Source of the DNA: Calothrix membranacea FACHB-236 | GTDB taxonomy: Bacteria > Cyanobacteriota > Cyanobacteriia > Cyanobacteriales > Nostocaceae | Assembly: GCF_014696315.1 (NCBI RefSeq) | Contig: NZ_JACJPX010000056.1 | Location: forward strand, 1 to 53,647 | Length of the DNA stretch: 53,647 bases | Reading direction: 5' to 3' | In this document: positions 10,157-20,594 of the stretch, one piece after another | Numbering within the stretch: position 1 is the stretch's first letter | How the letters are laid out: every line of letters begins with the position of its first letter | Translations under genes and position numbers: made by a program | Notes under the pieces: model-generated | What the model was told of the DNA's origin: nothing | What the model saw: only the letters and a program-made list of their open reading frames with translations | Database searches by the model: none

Positions 10157-11239
10157 TTAGCCGTTGATTGCAGGAGCAGTTAAAGCAACAGGAGCAACTT
10201 CACCAGCAGCCAAGTCTAAGGGGAAGTTGTGAGCGTTACGCTCGTGCATTACTTCCATACCCAGGTTAGCGCGGTTGATTACGTCTGCCCAAGTAGCGAT
10301 AACGCGACCTTGAGAATCAATTACAGATTGGTTGAAGTTGAAACCGTTCAAGTTGAACGCCATTGTGCTGATACCTAAAGCGGTAAACCAAATACCGACT
10401 ACAGGCCATGCAGCCAAGAAGAAGTGCAGAGAACGGCTGTTGTTGAATGATGCGTATTGGAAGATTAAACGACCAAAGTAACCGTGAGCAGCTACGATGT
10501 TGTAGGTTTCTTCCTCTTGACCGAACTTGTAACCGTAGTTTTGAGATTCGGTTTCGGTGGTTTCACGAACCAAAGAGGAGGTTACCAAAGAACCGTGCAT
10601 TGCACTGAACAAGGAACCACCAAATACACCAGCCACACCTAACATGTGGAAGGGGTGTAACAGAATGTTGTGTTCAGCTTGGAACACGATCATGAAGTTG
10701 AAGGTACCAGAGATACCTAAAGGCATACCATCAGAGAAGGAACCTTGACCAATGGGGTAGATCAAGAATACTGCGGTAGCAGATGCCAAAGGTGCAGAGT
10801 AAGCTACGCAGATCCAAGGACGCATACCCAAACGGTAAGACAATTCCCACTGACGACCTAAGTAGCAAGCGCAACCTAGCAAGAAGTGGAAAATTACCAA
10901 TTGGTAAGGGCCACCGTTGTACAACCACTCATCAAGAGAAGCAGCTTCCCAGATGGGGTAGAAGTGCAAACCAATAGCGTTAGAAGAAGGAACAACTGCA
11001 CCAGAGATGATGTTGTTTCCGTAGATTAAAGAGCCTGCAACAGGTTCACGGATGCCATCGATGTCTACTGGAGGCGCAGCGATGAAAGCGATTACGAAGC
11101 AAGCGGTAGCGGCTAGCAGGGTGGGGATCATGAGGACACCGAACCAACCGATGTAAATCCGGTTCTCGGTGCTGGTGATCCACTCGCAAAACCGATCCCA
11201 TACACTGGTGCCAGAGCGCCGTTGTAAGGTTGTTGTCAT
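10157..11239 (-). CDS. psbA: Photosystem II D1 protein (Q130 form)
   Basis: The 360-residue D1 reaction-centre protein carries the pigment- and metal-binding residues at standard positions: Tyr161, Asp170, Glu189, His190, His198, His215, Ser264, His272, His332, Glu333, His337, Asp342 and Ala344. A 16-residue C-terminal extension follows Ala344 and is removed by CtpA. Residue 130 is Gln (GRQWELSY), the mark of the D1:1 or low-light type, not the Glu130 high-light type. Nostocales normally have several psbA copies, and this is the only one in the window. Codon choice is strongly biased, as expected for a highly expressed gene. Confidence 0.99.
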   Translation of the reverse strand: MTTTLQRRSGTSVWDRFCEWITSTENRIYIGWFGVLMIPTLLAATACFVIAFIAAPPVDIDGIREPVAGSLIYGNNIISGAVVPSSNAIGLHFYPIWEAASLDEWLYNGGPYQLVIFHFLLGCACYLGRQWELSYRLGMRPWICVAYSAPLASATAVFLIYPIGQGSFSDGMPLGISGTFNFMIVFQAEHNILLHPFHMLGVAGVFGGSLFSAMHGSLVTSSLVRETTETESQNYGYKFGQEEETYNIVAAHGYFGRLIFQYASFNNSRSLHFFLAAWPVVGIWFTALGISTMAFNLNGFNFNQSVIDSQGRVIATWADVINRANLGMEVMHERNAHNFPLDLAAGEVAPVALTAPAING

Positions 11240-11637
11240 TGTTTTATGAGTGCGATTAGTTGTGAAAAATTTATGCGATTGGATGAATTAATTTTCATCC
11301 GTACTTATCAACTCTACATGAATTTACTGTAATCATGTTATTTATTTTCTTGTATTTTTATTAAGTTAAGCTTAATATTGCTTAATAAAAATCAATATTA
11401 TCTATTTCATTTATTGCTGAGTATGCTTATTTAGAGAGCGTGTTATCTCAACTCAAATAATGTTTGTGACACATGAAATAAGTGATTAGGGCACAGCAGC
11501 GCTGTGCCCTAAGCATCTTGTACATTCTTTTTTCAAATTGGCATGACTTTCCAATAACTTGCTGATAGGTATGACTAACAAAAATCAGGTTTTGGGCAAA
11601 CATGAATTGTTTACCTACCAGGCAAATGCAGGGATAC
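11240..11637. promoter_or_regulatory. psbA upstream region
   Basis: This 398-bp AT-rich spacer holds the psbA promoter and leader (minus strand) and the 3' end of the MBOAT gene. A perfect 11-bp inverted repeat, TTTTTATTAAG (11355-11365) with CTTAATAAAAA (11381-11391), encloses a TTAAGCTTAA palindrome. It lies about 115-150 bases before the psbA start, where promoter or operator elements would be expected. I cannot assign -35/-10 boxes with confidence. Confidence 0.5.
11486..11512. terminator. 12-bp perfect hairpin downstream of the MBOAT gene
   Basis: TTAGGGCACAGC-AGC-GCTGTGCCCTAA is a perfect 12-bp stem with a 3-base loop. It lies 126 bases past the stop of the minus-strand MBOAT gene and upstream of psbA. 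No U-tract follows on the minus strand, so it is a possible transcript-end structure insulating psbA from the upstream operon. Confidence 0.5.
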
Positions 11638-13137
11638 TCAAAAATCGAAGTATATATATGGCAAGCTACCTTCAGGCGCTAATAACCAAACGGCATAGAA
11701 ACAAAGAGGTACAAAGACTAGCTTGACAGGCCAATTAAACTCTAATTTGAGCCTACTTTTGAACATATAAGCTAAAGTCATCAAAATAGCCAAAATTAGC
11801 AATCTCCCAGCCATTTGGGATTGGCTAATGTTGAGAGCTTCTATATATACCTTCTGGGCAAACTGAATATCAGCGGAGTAACCCAATAAATGCCTAAAGA
11901 CTAAAGACGAATCTTGGAAATTGGGTAAGCGGAACCATATCCAAGACGTGAAAACCATCAGTTGGGTTAACAACCAACCAGAAAAAATACCTATAGGGTG
12001 TTGCCAAAAATGTTCTAAATTTTCAAAGCGATCGCTCAACGCATCTGTCAGGCGATGAACTATCAAAGCTAACCCGTGGTAAGCTCCCCAGACCACAAAA
12101 CCCCAAACTGAACCATGCCAAATCCCAGCAATTAGCATCACAATCATGAGATTCCAGCAGGTGCGTATTAAACCCTTACGAGAACCACCTAAAGGAAAAT
12201 AAACGTAGTTACGCAGCCATTCACCCAAAGTCATGTGCCAGCGTCGCCAAAAATCCGCAATACTGGTGCTGAAGTAGGGAAAATCAAAATTCTCTGGTAA
12301 AACTAAGCCAAAGAGTAAAGCACTGCCACGGGCAATGTCTACATAACCATTGAAATCTAAATACAACTGTAAACCATAGGCAAATATCGCTAACCAAAGA
12401 TCTGTACTACCAGCTCTTTGCAAGTTACCAAAACATAAATCAACAAAAATACCTAAATGATCTGCCAATATTCCTTTTTTAACTGCACCTCTAGCAATTA
12501 ACCACAGTCCTTCAGCTACTTGATCGGGAGTAGGTAATTGTAGTGTATTAATTTGAGTTGCTAGGTTGTGATAGCGAGTGATTGGCCCTGAAATCAATTT
12601 GGCAAAGAATAATTTGTAAGCAGCAAATTTGATAAATTGACCAGTAGCAGGCGCACCACGATAAACATCAATTAAATAAGAAATACATTCAAATGTAAAA
12701 AATGAAATACCTAAAGGTGCAACGAATTTAAAAGCAGCATCTTGTGAGGTAATTGATATATGAAAGATACTATTAATAATAAAGGGCAAATATTTAAAGC
12801 CTAAGAGCAGTACAACATTTAAACCAACTCCTAGCCATAAAAGCTTTTGACGGCGACGGTTCCAATCTGCTTGGTAAAACTGCCATTCTTCATTAGCAAT
12901 GCGTTGATCACGAGGATTTCTTCTTGGGGAGTTATCTTTGCCAATTTCTAAACCGAAGCGAAAGTTAATAAAAGTAAGTGCTAATAGTAAGGGTATGTAC
13001 TGAGCATTTAAAGATGCATAAAATATCAGGCTGGCAATCAAAAGTGTCCACAAACGTAACTTCTGCTCTGGCAAAGTCCAGTAAATTCCCAGCACACTTA
13101 ACAAAAAAAGTCCGTAGAAAATTGAAATAAAGTTCAT
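11638..13137 (-). CDS. MBOAT-family membrane O-acyltransferase (AlgI/DltB-like)
   Basis: A 499-residue polytopic membrane protein with the hallmarks of the MBOAT family: the WTLPEQKLRLWTLLIASLIFY start typical of AlgI-like proteins, LGISFFTFECISYLIDVYRG, DFWRRWHMTLGEWLRNYVYFPLGGSRKG, and GIWHGSVWGFVVWGAYHG with the catalytic His at about 341. Such proteins move acyl groups across the membrane and hand them to a partner that acylates polysaccharides or cell-wall polymers. The gene upstream on the same strand (85 bp spacing) encodes a membrane protein with an SGNH-like domain, the usual type of partner. The polymer acylated here is not known; exopolysaccharide is a reasonable guess. Confidence 0.93.
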   Translation of the reverse strand: MNFISIFYGLFLLSVLGIYWTLPEQKLRLWTLLIASLIFYASLNAQYIPLLLALTFINFRFGLEIGKDNSPRRNPRDQRIANEEWQFYQADWNRRRQKLLWLGVGLNVVLLLGFKYLPFIINSIFHISITSQDAAFKFVAPLGISFFTFECISYLIDVYRGAPATGQFIKFAAYKLFFAKLISGPITRYHNLATQINTLQLPTPDQVAEGLWLIARGAVKKGILADHLGIFVDLCFGNLQRAGSTDLWLAIFAYGLQLYLDFNGYVDIARGSALLFGLVLPENFDFPYFSTSIADFWRRWHMTLGEWLRNYVYFPLGGSRKGLIRTCWNLMIVMLIAGIWHGSVWGFVVWGAYHGLALIVHRLTDALSDRFENLEHFWQHPIGIFSGWLLTQLMVFTSWIWFRLPNFQDSSLVFRHLLGYSADIQFAQKVYIEALNISQSQMAGRLLILAILMTLAYMFKSRLKLEFNWPVKLVFVPLCFYAVWLLAPEGSLPYIYFDF

Positions 13138-13159
13138 TTGTTAGTCATTTTGGGTTTGT

Positions 13160-13187
13160 TAATTGGTAATTGGTAATTGGTAATTGG
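13160..13187. repeat. STRR: four copies of TAATTGG
   Basis: The 7-bp unit is repeated four times in the spacer between the SGNH-like gene and the MBOAT gene. Heptanucleotide STRRs of this kind are a known feature of heterocystous cyanobacterial genomes. Confidence 0.9.
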
Positions 13188-13222
13188 AATTTGTCCCCTT
13201 GTCCCCCTGCTCCCTCATCTCT

Positions 13223-16200
13223 CTACTTTGTTGGCCAGGGAATCATGGGATCGTGAGCTAGCTTTTTCGAGACTTCGTAGGCACCAAAACGGTTGAGGTG
13301 GCTGGGGTCAGAAAAGTAGTCATGGTTTTTTGGCCACAGTTGACTTAAATCTCGGTAGATAAAGTTGGGATTGTTAACCTCCGACATATATTTTTGAAAT
13401 TCTTGCTCATACTGTTGACGCACAGAATCTAGATAGTCGGTGGTTAAGGGTGTATTGACAAATACTAAAGGAATTTTTTGCGCTTGCGTAAAACTCAGCA
13501 ATGCTTGAAAAGCAGTGTCTTGTTCTCCTTGAACTTTAAAAGATTGATAGTCGTTATCGTAATTTCCGGGAACTTTGGGATGTTTCTGATAGTACCTCGC
13601 AGGATGAAAGCGGATTGATAAAGGTAAAAAGCCATCAAAATCAACTGACATTTGAGCAGTTTCTTCGTCTAGCCCATCATTGCTTAACTGTGCAGATGAT
13701 GTAGCTACTTGATTGCGATCGCTAATTAAAGGCAATGAGTTAAGCTGCTTTTGCAATAACTCTTTAACGCGATCGCGGTTGGCGTAGCTGGCGGAAATAT
13801 TAGCTACAGCCTGGTTTAACCACTCATTAGCTAGCTGATAGCTGCTCATCTCTGGCTTTTGAGCTTTTGTTTTGGTTGCGTCTGAAGATTTTGCTGGATC
13901 TTTGAGCAACTCATCAGTTGTACCCGTGGCGATCGCTTTTTGCAATACCTGTTTATAGCCTGGTGAGGCGGCAATTGATGCAAAGGTGATGTCCTTGCGA
14001 CCACTATTAAAGGCACGGGAACCATCTGCCCAGATAATCAGTTTTGGCAGTTCTGCTGGTTCTAAGACACGGCGCACAATAAAGTCTACAACTTGGGCAG
14101 TAGCACCATTGACCCCAAAGTTAAATACATCAATATTTGGGTAGCCTTGAGTTGCTAAAGCTTGTGAAAGTGCTGCCGGATCGACCCCTCTGAGAGCCCG
14201 GGAGGAACCCATAATCAATACATGGGGAGGTCTACCCATTTTCGCTAATCGTTGCTTATACAAGGCAATTTGCTCGTCTAACTGCCGTGCATTAAAACTG
14301 GGCATTTGCGATCGCGCTGCCAATAAAATCGCGGTGGCGGTAGCTTTACCTTTTAAAGGTGCGGCTTTTAAATTTTCTGTCTCAGTCTTGTCATCATTTT
14401 GGGTGAAGCCAGAAGCATTAAATACACCACCCTTACCCTGATTTTTTTTAGGCTTACTAGTATCAGCAAAGAATGCACTCATCTGACTTTGATTTGCCTC
14501 AGACTTTGGAGATGTCTTGGCTTTAGGGGTAGATGATGCCGTTACTTGCGGTGTAGAACTTGGTTGGTTTCGGGTAACAATTTGTCCCAATACCCAGTCA
14601 GTTTGCATAGTGAGTAATAATCCCAGTGTTCCCCAAACTAAGGCAACCTTAATGCCTTGAGCTTCTGGGTTATACTCTGTGGGCTGGTCAATTTCGCTAA
14701 ATAGTTGCGTTTGTAACAGTAATTTTTTGAAAGTTAGCTTGGTTGTTGTTACCCAATCCCGCGCTACTTCTGTAATAAAAGTTTGAACTTCTTCTGTCGT
14801 CAAATCAGGACGTAAGATTGGTTCATCTGTGGGAGTAGTTACTAGATCGTTAATGTAGATAGATGTAGCCGCAAATTCGGGAGTAGCTTCTGGGACTAAA
14901 CGTTGGCGAGGCTGAAAATCTTCGCCGGCATGCCAAGAAGGTTCCTTATTCCCTGCACGCCGTCCATAGACGCGGACTCCCATCACTCCAGGGATTTTGA
15001 ATTGGCGCAGCAACTCTACCACTTTGTTTGCCACTTTCTTGCGAGATGGGCATACAGGTGCATCACACATAACGTGAAATAAATCACCTTTGTGCAGTAG
15101 CGTAATCTTGGCACCGCCTGTTTTCAAGCGCCAATCTAAATCAGGATTAAGTAATCGTTCTAATAAATAATTAATTGCTGGTTGATCACCAGAGTTAGCC
15201 AATTCTAAAGCTGATGGAGCCAAAGGTTCATGTAGGGCGGCTGGTAGGGTGAGCCAGTCAATCCAAGCTGGCTGCTTGTCGGCAATTTTTTGGCCATAGA
15301 CAGTGGCAGCTTTGATCCCTTGGGGAGCGATCGCTTCTAATTTAGATTTGATTTTATGTAAGCATAATTGTTTTTCTGGGGCTGCTTCTAAAGCTTCAGA
15401 ACTGGGAGTGCAAAAAATATGTAGAGTTGATTCTTGCAGTGAAGTTTGCACAGCAACTCTTGCATCTGATAACTCCTCACTTAACAGCCTGGCGATTGAT
15501 TGGACATCGCCCCACCTTGCCCAGTCCTTGAGCATCACCTCTGGCGGCGTTAAATCCACCCGCAATCGCCACTCTGGTTTATTTTCTCCCTTCACCTGGG
15601 AAAAAATTACCGCATCCTGATAGCCTGTCATCTTCAGATTGCGTAACTTCTGGGCGACTGGCTCTGCTAATAGTGAAGGATCGGGACTATAACTCGACTG
15701 ACAAAATATCCACAGGCGTTGTTCTTGTACTTGACTATTTTCTGTGCTGGGTTGCGGCTTGACTTTTACCTCTACAGCCACACCAAAAGCGCTGAGAGTT
15801 TCACTCAAATAACGGGCAATGGCATCAGGGTTTCCTTTTCTTGCCAAGCTTTCGTTAGATAAAATCAGCGCTCCGCCTGGTTGAGATTTCTGGTTATCTT
15901 CTAATAAGCCCTGCTTCGCCTCTTCCAAATGTCGTTCGAGCTGATTTAAATAAACTCGATGGCACCATTGGGGTCGCCCATCGCCTTTTTTTCGGCCGTA
16001 GACAAATACTTGGTATATTGAGGGTTGTTCGCCATTTGTGAGGACATCCAAGTCTGTTTGCTGGATTGCTTGTAGCAAGTCATATAAAGTGCGCCAACGT
16101 CCTGGACACTCTTTGCCTTCACAAAGGATATGTAAGTCATTTCCCCGTAACTGGACTTTCACCCCGAAAGTGCTAATCCCAGTTGCTTGGCTTACCCATT

Positions 16201-16240
16201 GCACTAGGGATTTTTGGCGATCTAGTAATGCTGTTTTCAT
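13223..16240 (-). CDS. Large membrane protein with four repeated N-terminal modules and a C-terminal SGNH-like (DUF1574-type) domain
   Basis: In this 1005-residue protein four related modules of about 90-105 residues (about 11-100, 129-230, 235-332, 344-442) fill the N-terminal half. Each has a hydrophobic beta segment ending LHIxC-like (Cys40, Cys180, Cys277, Cys392), a helix, then VYG-x-K/R-x-x-x-x-x-P-x-W. One membrane segment follows (about 531-554), then a Ser/Lys/Gln-rich linker, then an SGNH-like domain with MGSSRALRG (Ser679/680), NFGVNGA (Asn711) and a terminal DPSHLNRFG (Asp978, His981). The layout suggests cytoplasmic modules and an extracytoplasmic acyl-transfer or esterase domain working with the MBOAT protein encoded downstream. 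DUF1574 is my best family guess. The role of the repeated modules is unknown to me. Confidence 0.82.
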   Translation of the reverse strand: MKTALLDRQKSLVQWVSQATGISTFGVKVQLRGNDLHILCEGKECPGRWRTLYDLLQAIQQTDLDVLTNGEQPSIYQVFVYGRKKGDGRPQWCHRVYLNQLERHLEEAKQGLLEDNQKSQPGGALILSNESLARKGNPDAIARYLSETLSAFGVAVEVKVKPQPSTENSQVQEQRLWIFCQSSYSPDPSLLAEPVAQKLRNLKMTGYQDAVIFSQVKGENKPEWRLRVDLTPPEVMLKDWARWGDVQSIARLLSEELSDARVAVQTSLQESTLHIFCTPSSEALEAAPEKQLCLHKIKSKLEAIAPQGIKAATVYGQKIADKQPAWIDWLTLPAALHEPLAPSALELANSGDQPAINYLLERLLNPDLDWRLKTGGAKITLLHKGDLFHVMCDAPVCPSRKKVANKVVELLRQFKIPGVMGVRVYGRRAGNKEPSWHAGEDFQPRQRLVPEATPEFAATSIYINDLVTTPTDEPILRPDLTTEEVQTFITEVARDWVTTTKLTFKKLLLQTQLFSEIDQPTEYNPEAQGIKVALVWGTLGLLLTMQTDWVLGQIVTRNQPSSTPQVTASSTPKAKTSPKSEANQSQMSAFFADTSKPKKNQGKGGVFNASGFTQNDDKTETENLKAAPLKGKATATAILLAARSQMPSFNARQLDEQIALYKQRLAKMGRPPHVLIMGSSRALRGVDPAALSQALATQGYPNIDVFNFGVNGATAQVVDFIVRRVLEPAELPKLIIWADGSRAFNSGRKDITFASIAASPGYKQVLQKAIATGTTDELLKDPAKSSDATKTKAQKPEMSSYQLANEWLNQAVANISASYANRDRVKELLQKQLNSLPLISDRNQVATSSAQLSNDGLDEETAQMSVDFDGFLPLSIRFHPARYYQKHPKVPGNYDNDYQSFKVQGEQDTAFQALLSFTQAQKIPLVFVNTPLTTDYLDSVRQQYEQEFQKYMSEVNNPNFIYRDLSQLWPKNHDYFSDPSHLNRFGAYEVSKKLAHDPMIPWPTK

Positions 16241-16457
16241 GGGCAGTTAACTTTTAGAGAAAGCGAGTATTGGGGGATAGTGCCTGCGCTTGTAAACTAG
16301 AACCATACATTTATCACACCCTGACGTTTGGTTTTAACACTTTTGTTACCTTATGCGCTTGCAAAATTGGCAAAGATTTTAGATGTCTAGTTGCGAGCAA
16401 CGTCTCTGTTGGATTTTTTGTTTATTTTACTAATCTGCAAACAAACGAAAATTAGCG

Positions 16458-16694
16458 ATGTCACCTGCAACCCAAAAACCTTCACCGAACCCAGAATTAA
16501 ATCTGTTGCTGTTTAGCATTCCCCAATCTTTGCTTTTACAAATAGGTACAGCGTCTATACTACTGCTGTGTACAGCAGGAAATGCCTCAGTAAAAGCCCT
16601 AGAAGCTATGGGCCAAACCAGTGAAGAATTATTTCGGGGCGATCGCCTACCCATACTCGACTTCCCAGAAGATAACGAATTCAATCACAGTTAA
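16458..16694 (+). CDS. Small hypothetical protein (78 residues)
   Basis: The frame runs from ATG at 16458 to a stop at 16694. It has a hydrophobic middle (about 17-40, LLLFSIPQSLLLQIGTASIL) and an acidic C-terminus with GDRLPILDFPED. A HIP1 octamer lies inside the frame. An overlapping minus-strand frame of similar size exists, but the plus-strand product looks more protein-like. It is upstream of ppc on the same strand with 103 bp between. No family was recognised. Confidence 0.55.
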   Translation: MSPATQKPSPNPELNLLLFSIPQSLLLQIGTASILLLCTAGNASVKALEAMGQTSEELFRGDRLPILDFPEDNEFNHS

Positions 16695-16797
16695 AAATTT
16701 TACTCTAAAAAATGCTCCATTCTGGACACTTGTCAGAAGTTTGGACTACACCACAAAGAATTCTAAACAATAATCGTTTTGGCACAATATAGCGAAT

Positions 16798-19700
16798 ATG
16801 AGTTCTGTTTTATACTCTTTGTCTCAGGCAGCGAAAATCTACCCCGCCTCAGAGTTATTTTTACGCCATCGCCTCCAAATAGTTGAGGAACTGTGGGAAG
16901 CGGTACTCCGGCAAGAATGCGGGCAAAAAATGGTGGATTTGTTAGAACAATTGCGCGCTCTGTGTTCACCAGAAGGTCAAGCTACTCATGATCAAGCCGA
17001 ATCCGCGGTGAAGTTGATTGAACAACTGAACATTAATGAAGCTATCCGGGCGGCTCGCGCTTTTGCGCTGTATTTCCAGCTGATCAACATCATAGAGCAG
17101 GAATATGAACAACGGCAGCAATTAACTCGTTATTCTGAGGCAGAAACAGAGCTAGAAGATGCGGAAATCTTACCCAATATTACCTATTCATCCAATCAGC
17201 TAGAAAATGATGCACCTGTAAATAGAGGAATCGGTGCGGATTTGTTAGCCAAGAGTTGGCTAGCTAAAGAAAAAGACAAGCAGAAAGGTACTTTTGCAGC
17301 TTTATTCCCCCATTTATTCAAACTTAATGTCCCGCCGCAGCAAATTCAACGTCTAATTGCTCAATTAGATGTGCGTTTAGTGTTTACAGCTCATCCCACA
17401 GAAATTGTGCGTCATACAATCCGGGATAAGCAAAGACAAGTAGTAAACCTATTACAACAGCTAGATACGGTAGAAAACCGTTCTGGTAGTACATTAGGCG
17501 GATATCCTTGGGAAGCAGCAGAAATCCGGGAAAAGTTACTAGAAGAAATTCGCCTGTGGTGGCGCACTGATGAACTGCACCAGTTTAAGCCTACAGTTTT
17601 AGATGAAGTAGACTATGCTTTGCACTACTTCCAAGAAGTGCTGTTTGATGGGATTCCCCAACTGCATAAACGGTTTACATACGCGCTGGGTAAAACCTTT
17701 CCGTGGCTGGAACCACCGCAGAAAAACTTTTGCTCTTTTGGTTCTTGGGTAGGTTCCGATAGAGATGGTAATCCTTCCGTTACACCAGAAGTTACCTGGC
17801 AGACGGCTTGTTATCAGCGCAAAATGGTATTGGAAAGATACATTAACTCAGTCAAGCAATTGATTGAGTTATTAAGCGTCTCGATGCACTGGAGTGATGT
17901 CTTACCAGATTTACTGGAATCTCTGGAATTGGATCAGTCACACTTAAGCGAAATCTATGACGCTTTAGCGCTACGTTATCGTCAAGAACCTTATCGCCTA
18001 AAATTGTCCTATGTCTTAAAAAGGCTAGAAAATACCCGCGATCGCAATTTGGCTTTGTATAAGCGGGAAACACCCAAGAATGAAGACAAGCCGATGTATC
18101 TGTCGGGAGCAGATTTTCTGGCTGAACTGCGAATGATTCAACGTAACTTGACTGAAACAGGTTTAAGCTGCCGAGAATTAGATAATTTAATTTCTCAGGT
18201 AGAAATTTTTGGTTTCAATCTGACACAGTTAGATATTCGCCAAGAATCTTCCCGCCATTCTGATGCGCTGAATGAAATTCTAGAATATCTCCAAGTCTTA
18301 CCCCAAACTTATAACGAACTCACAGAAGAGCAGCGCGTAGCTTGGTTGACAGGGGAATTGCAAACTCGCCGTCCCTTAATTCCCGCAGAATTACCATTCT
18401 CCGAAAAAACCAACGATGTCATTCAAACCTTCCGTGTCTTGCGATCGCTACAGCAAGAGTTTGGCGTGCAAATCTGCCAAACTTACATTATTAGTATGTG
18501 TCGCCAAGTCAGCGATGTACTAGAAGTTTTGTTATTAGCCAAAGAAGCCAGACTTTTTGACCCCGCGATCGCAGTTGGTACTATTCAAGTTGTACCTTTA
18601 TTTGAAACGGTAGAAGACTTGCAACGCTCCAGAACTGTGATGCAGCAACTTTTTGAGCTACCGTTATATCGAGCTTTATTAGCTGGCGGCTACGAGCAAG
18701 TTAAGGCGAATGAGAAAAACGCAGACAATATCCACGCCACTTGTCCGCTGACCTTGAACCTGCAAGAAGTAATGTTAGGCTATTCTGACAGTAATAAAGA
18801 CTCTGGTTTTTTAAGCAGCAATTGGGAAATTCATAAAGCACAAAAATCCCTCCAGGAAATAGCAGAAAAATACGGCGTGCATTTGCGAATTTTTCACGGA
18901 CGTGGTGGTTCTGTAGGTAGAGGTGGCGGCCCAGCTTACGAAGCGATTTTAGCCCAACCTGGTCACAGCATTAATGGCAGAATCAAAATTACTGAACAAG
19001 GCGAAGTTTTAGCTTCTAAATATTCGCTGATGGATTTGGCTTTGTACAACTTGGAAACTATCACCACGGCTGTAATTCAAGCCAGCTTGCTGCGGACAGG
19101 TTTCGATGATATTGAACCTTGGAACGAAATTATGGAGGAACTAGCAGCGCGATCGCGTTCTCATTATCGAGCTTTGATTTATGAGCAACCCGATTTTATT
19201 GACTTCTTCCACCAAGTAACTCCCATCGAAGAAATTAGCCAGTTGCAAATTAGCTCTCGTCCAGCACGTCGCCCATCGGGTAAAAAAGATTTAAGCAGCC
19301 TGAGAGCGATTCCTTGGGTATTTAGTTGGACACAAACGAGATTTTTGCTACCTTCCTGGTATGGTGTAGGTACAGCCTTACAAGAATTTTTGCAAGCTGA
19401 ACCAGAAGAACACTTAAAATTGCTGCGTTACTTTTATGTTAAGTGGCCGTTCTTCAAGATGGTGATTTCTAAAGCGGAAATGACCTTAGCAAAAGTAGAT
19501 ATGCAAATGGCGCAGCATTACGTCCAAGAACTATCTAATCCGGAAGATAAACCGCGATTTGAGAAAGTTTTTGAGCAAATTGCCAGCGAATACTATCTCA
19601 CCAAAGATTTAGTGTTAAAAATTACCGGACACAGCCGCCTGTTAGATGGCGATCCGGTGTTACAGCGTTCTGTGCAGTTACGCAACGGCACGATTGTACC

Positions 19701-19860
19701 TTTAGGGTTTATTCAGGTTTCCCTACTGAAACGCCTCCGCCAATCACGCAATACTGCCCCATCTGGTGTTATCCATTCCCGGTACAGTAAAGGTGAGTTA
19801 CTGCGAGGCGCATTATTAACTATTAACGGTATTGCTGCAGGTATGAGAAATACTGGTTGA
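16798..19860 (+). CDS. ppc: Phosphoenolpyruvate carboxylase
   Basis: This 1020-residue enzyme makes oxaloacetate from PEP and bicarbonate, the main anaplerotic reaction in cyanobacteria, feeding the TCA branches and nitrogen assimilation. Visible landmarks are [12 protein letters not shown] with catalytic His199, [22 protein letters not shown], the [14 protein letters not shown] loop at about 699-712, and the C-terminal end GMRNTG. The length is normal for cyanobacterial PEPC. The first 15 residues are variable, but the ATG at 16798 is the natural start, since the conserved [15 protein letters not shown] helix follows closely. An STRR-rich spacer follows. Citrate synthase, also of central carbon metabolism, lies 20 kb further on and is not linked. 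Confidence 0.98.
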   Translation: MSSVLYSLSQAAKIYPASELFLRHRLQIVEELWEAVLRQECGQKMVDLLEQLRALCSPEGQATHDQAESAVKLIEQLNINEAIRAARAFALYFQLINIIEQEYEQRQQLTRYSEAETELEDAEILPNITYSSNQLENDAPVNRGIGADLLAKSWLAKEKDKQKGTFAALFPHLFKLNVPPQQIQRLIAQLDVRLVFTAHPTEIVRHTIRDKQRQVVNLLQQLDTVENRSGSTLGGYPWEAAEIREKLLEEIRLWWRTDELHQFKPTVLDEVDYALHYFQEVLFDGIPQLHKRFTYALGKTFPWLEPPQKNFCSFGSWVGSDRDGNPSVTPEVTWQTACYQRKMVLERYINSVKQLIELLSVSMHWSDVLPDLLESLELDQSHLSEIYDALALRYRQEPYRLKLSYVLKRLENTRDRNLALYKRETPKNEDKPMYLSGADFLAELRMIQRNLTETGLSCRELDNLISQVEIFGFNLTQLDIRQESSRHSDALNEILEYLQVLPQTYNELTEEQRVAWLTGELQTRRPLIPAELPFSEKTNDVIQTFRVLRSLQQEFGVQICQTYIISMCRQVSDVLEVLLLAKEARLFDPAIAVGTIQVVPLFETVEDLQRSRTVMQQLFELPLYRALLAGGYEQVKANEKNADNIHATCPLTLNLQEVMLGYSDSNKDSGFLSSNWEIHKAQKSLQEIAEKYGVHLRIFHGRGGSVGRGGGPAYEAILAQPGHSINGRIKITEQGEVLASKYSLMDLALYNLETITTAVIQASLLRTGFDDIEPWNEIMEELAARSRSHYRALIYEQPDFIDFFHQVTPIEEISQLQISSRPARRPSGKKDLSSLRAIPWVFSWTQTRFLLPSWYGVGTALQEFLQAEPEEHLKLLRYFYVKWPFFKMVISKAEMTLAKVDMQMAQHYVQELSNPEDKPRFEKVFEQIASEYYLTKDLVLKITGHSRLLDGDPVLQRSVQLRNGTIVPLGFIQVSLLKRLRQSRNTAPSGVIHSRYSKGELLRGALLTINGIAAGMRNTG

Positions 19861-19869
19861 TTTAGTAGT

Positions 19870-19945
19870 TGAGTCAAGAGTCAACAGTCAAAAATCCAGA
19901 GTTGTTTGACCTTTGACTCTTGACCTTTGACCCTTGACTTTTGAT
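19870..19945. repeat. STRR spacer of GTCAA/TTGAC units
   Basis: Repeated GAGTCAA/AGTCAAC units on the left and TTTGACC/CTTGACT units on the right make an imperfect long inverted repeat between ppc and the next small gene. It could fold in RNA and act as a weak 3'-end structure. Confidence 0.7.
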
Positions 19946-19947
19946 AT

Positions 19948-20202
19948 ATGGCTAAAAATAGAATTTTAATTTGTACCTTAGTAGCGCTATCATCAGGGTT
20001 TTTTGGCGGTTACATGAGTGGACAACTCACCCTGATGCTGCATAGTCAGAAGTGCCAAAATCAGAATTGGGCTTTTAAACAAATATGCAACACTTGGGTA
20101 ACACCAGGCGCAATTTGGCAAGGTAGCATAACCGGACTGTGGGTAGGCTCAATCTTAGGCGCATTTGTTGCAGGTTTAGCAACAAACCAAAATCGCACCT
20201 AA
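19948..20202 (+). CDS. Small two-helix membrane protein, hypothetical
   Basis: The 84-residue protein has a hydrophobic N-terminal segment (about 6-32, with glycine pairs GGYMSG), a loop with two Cys (QKCQNQNWAFKQIC) and a second hydrophobic segment (about 55-77, GSITGLWVGSILGAFVAG). The two Cys in the loop could form a disulphide if it faces the lumen or periplasm. No family was recognised. The start ATG is just after the STRR spacer. Confidence 0.65.
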   Translation: MAKNRILICTLVALSSGFFGGYMSGQLTLMLHSQKCQNQNWAFKQICNTWVTPGAIWQGSITGLWVGSILGAFVAGLATNQNRT

Positions 20203-20300
20203 CCTGAGTTCAGGATCGAGAAAGGGACAGGTAGTAAGCTGAAAATAGCGAATAACATAAGTTAATCTCATAATAAGTTAAAATCCATTAGGGTTTAATC

Positions 20301-20594
20301 ATGTTAAGTGGCATTAAACAGCAAGTGGTCGTTGGTAAGGATGGCAAAATCGAAATTCAAACTTCTGAGTTAGCAGAAGGAACTGTTGTTGAAGTGATTG
20401 TTTTGGTTGAACAAGATGTTGTTGGCAAAAATCCTAATAACCAATCTATTCAACAAGATGAAACAGAGTATTTGTTGTCCACTGAAGGTAATCGTTGCCA
20501 CTTGATGACTGCTATGGAAAATGTTGAAACCAAAACTAACTTAGTCAGTTTTACGCCTGAGGAATGGAATGCAGAATATAACATTCGCTCCTGA
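20301..20594 (+). CDS. Putative antitoxin partner of the YoeB-type toxin
   Basis: The 97-residue protein begins with a beta-rich part (QQVVVGKDGKIEIQTSELAEGTVVEVIVLV) that resembles the N-terminal domains of several cyanobacterial antitoxins, then an acidic, Gln/Asn-rich tail that could wrap the toxin. Its stop lies 26 bp inside the following toxin gene, the translational coupling typical of toxin-antitoxin operons. It is not a classic YefM by eye. The antitoxin call rests mainly on the context. Confidence 0.72.
   Translation: MLSGIKQQVVVGKDGKIEIQTSELAEGTVVEVIVLVEQDVVGKNPNNQSIQQDETEYLLSTEGNRCHLMTAMENVETKTNLVSFTPEEWNAEYNIRS

Noticed and set aside
16270-16455. 61-codon frame before the small hypothetical gene
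   Set aside because: No motif, no ribosome site; the following frame at 16458 is better supported.
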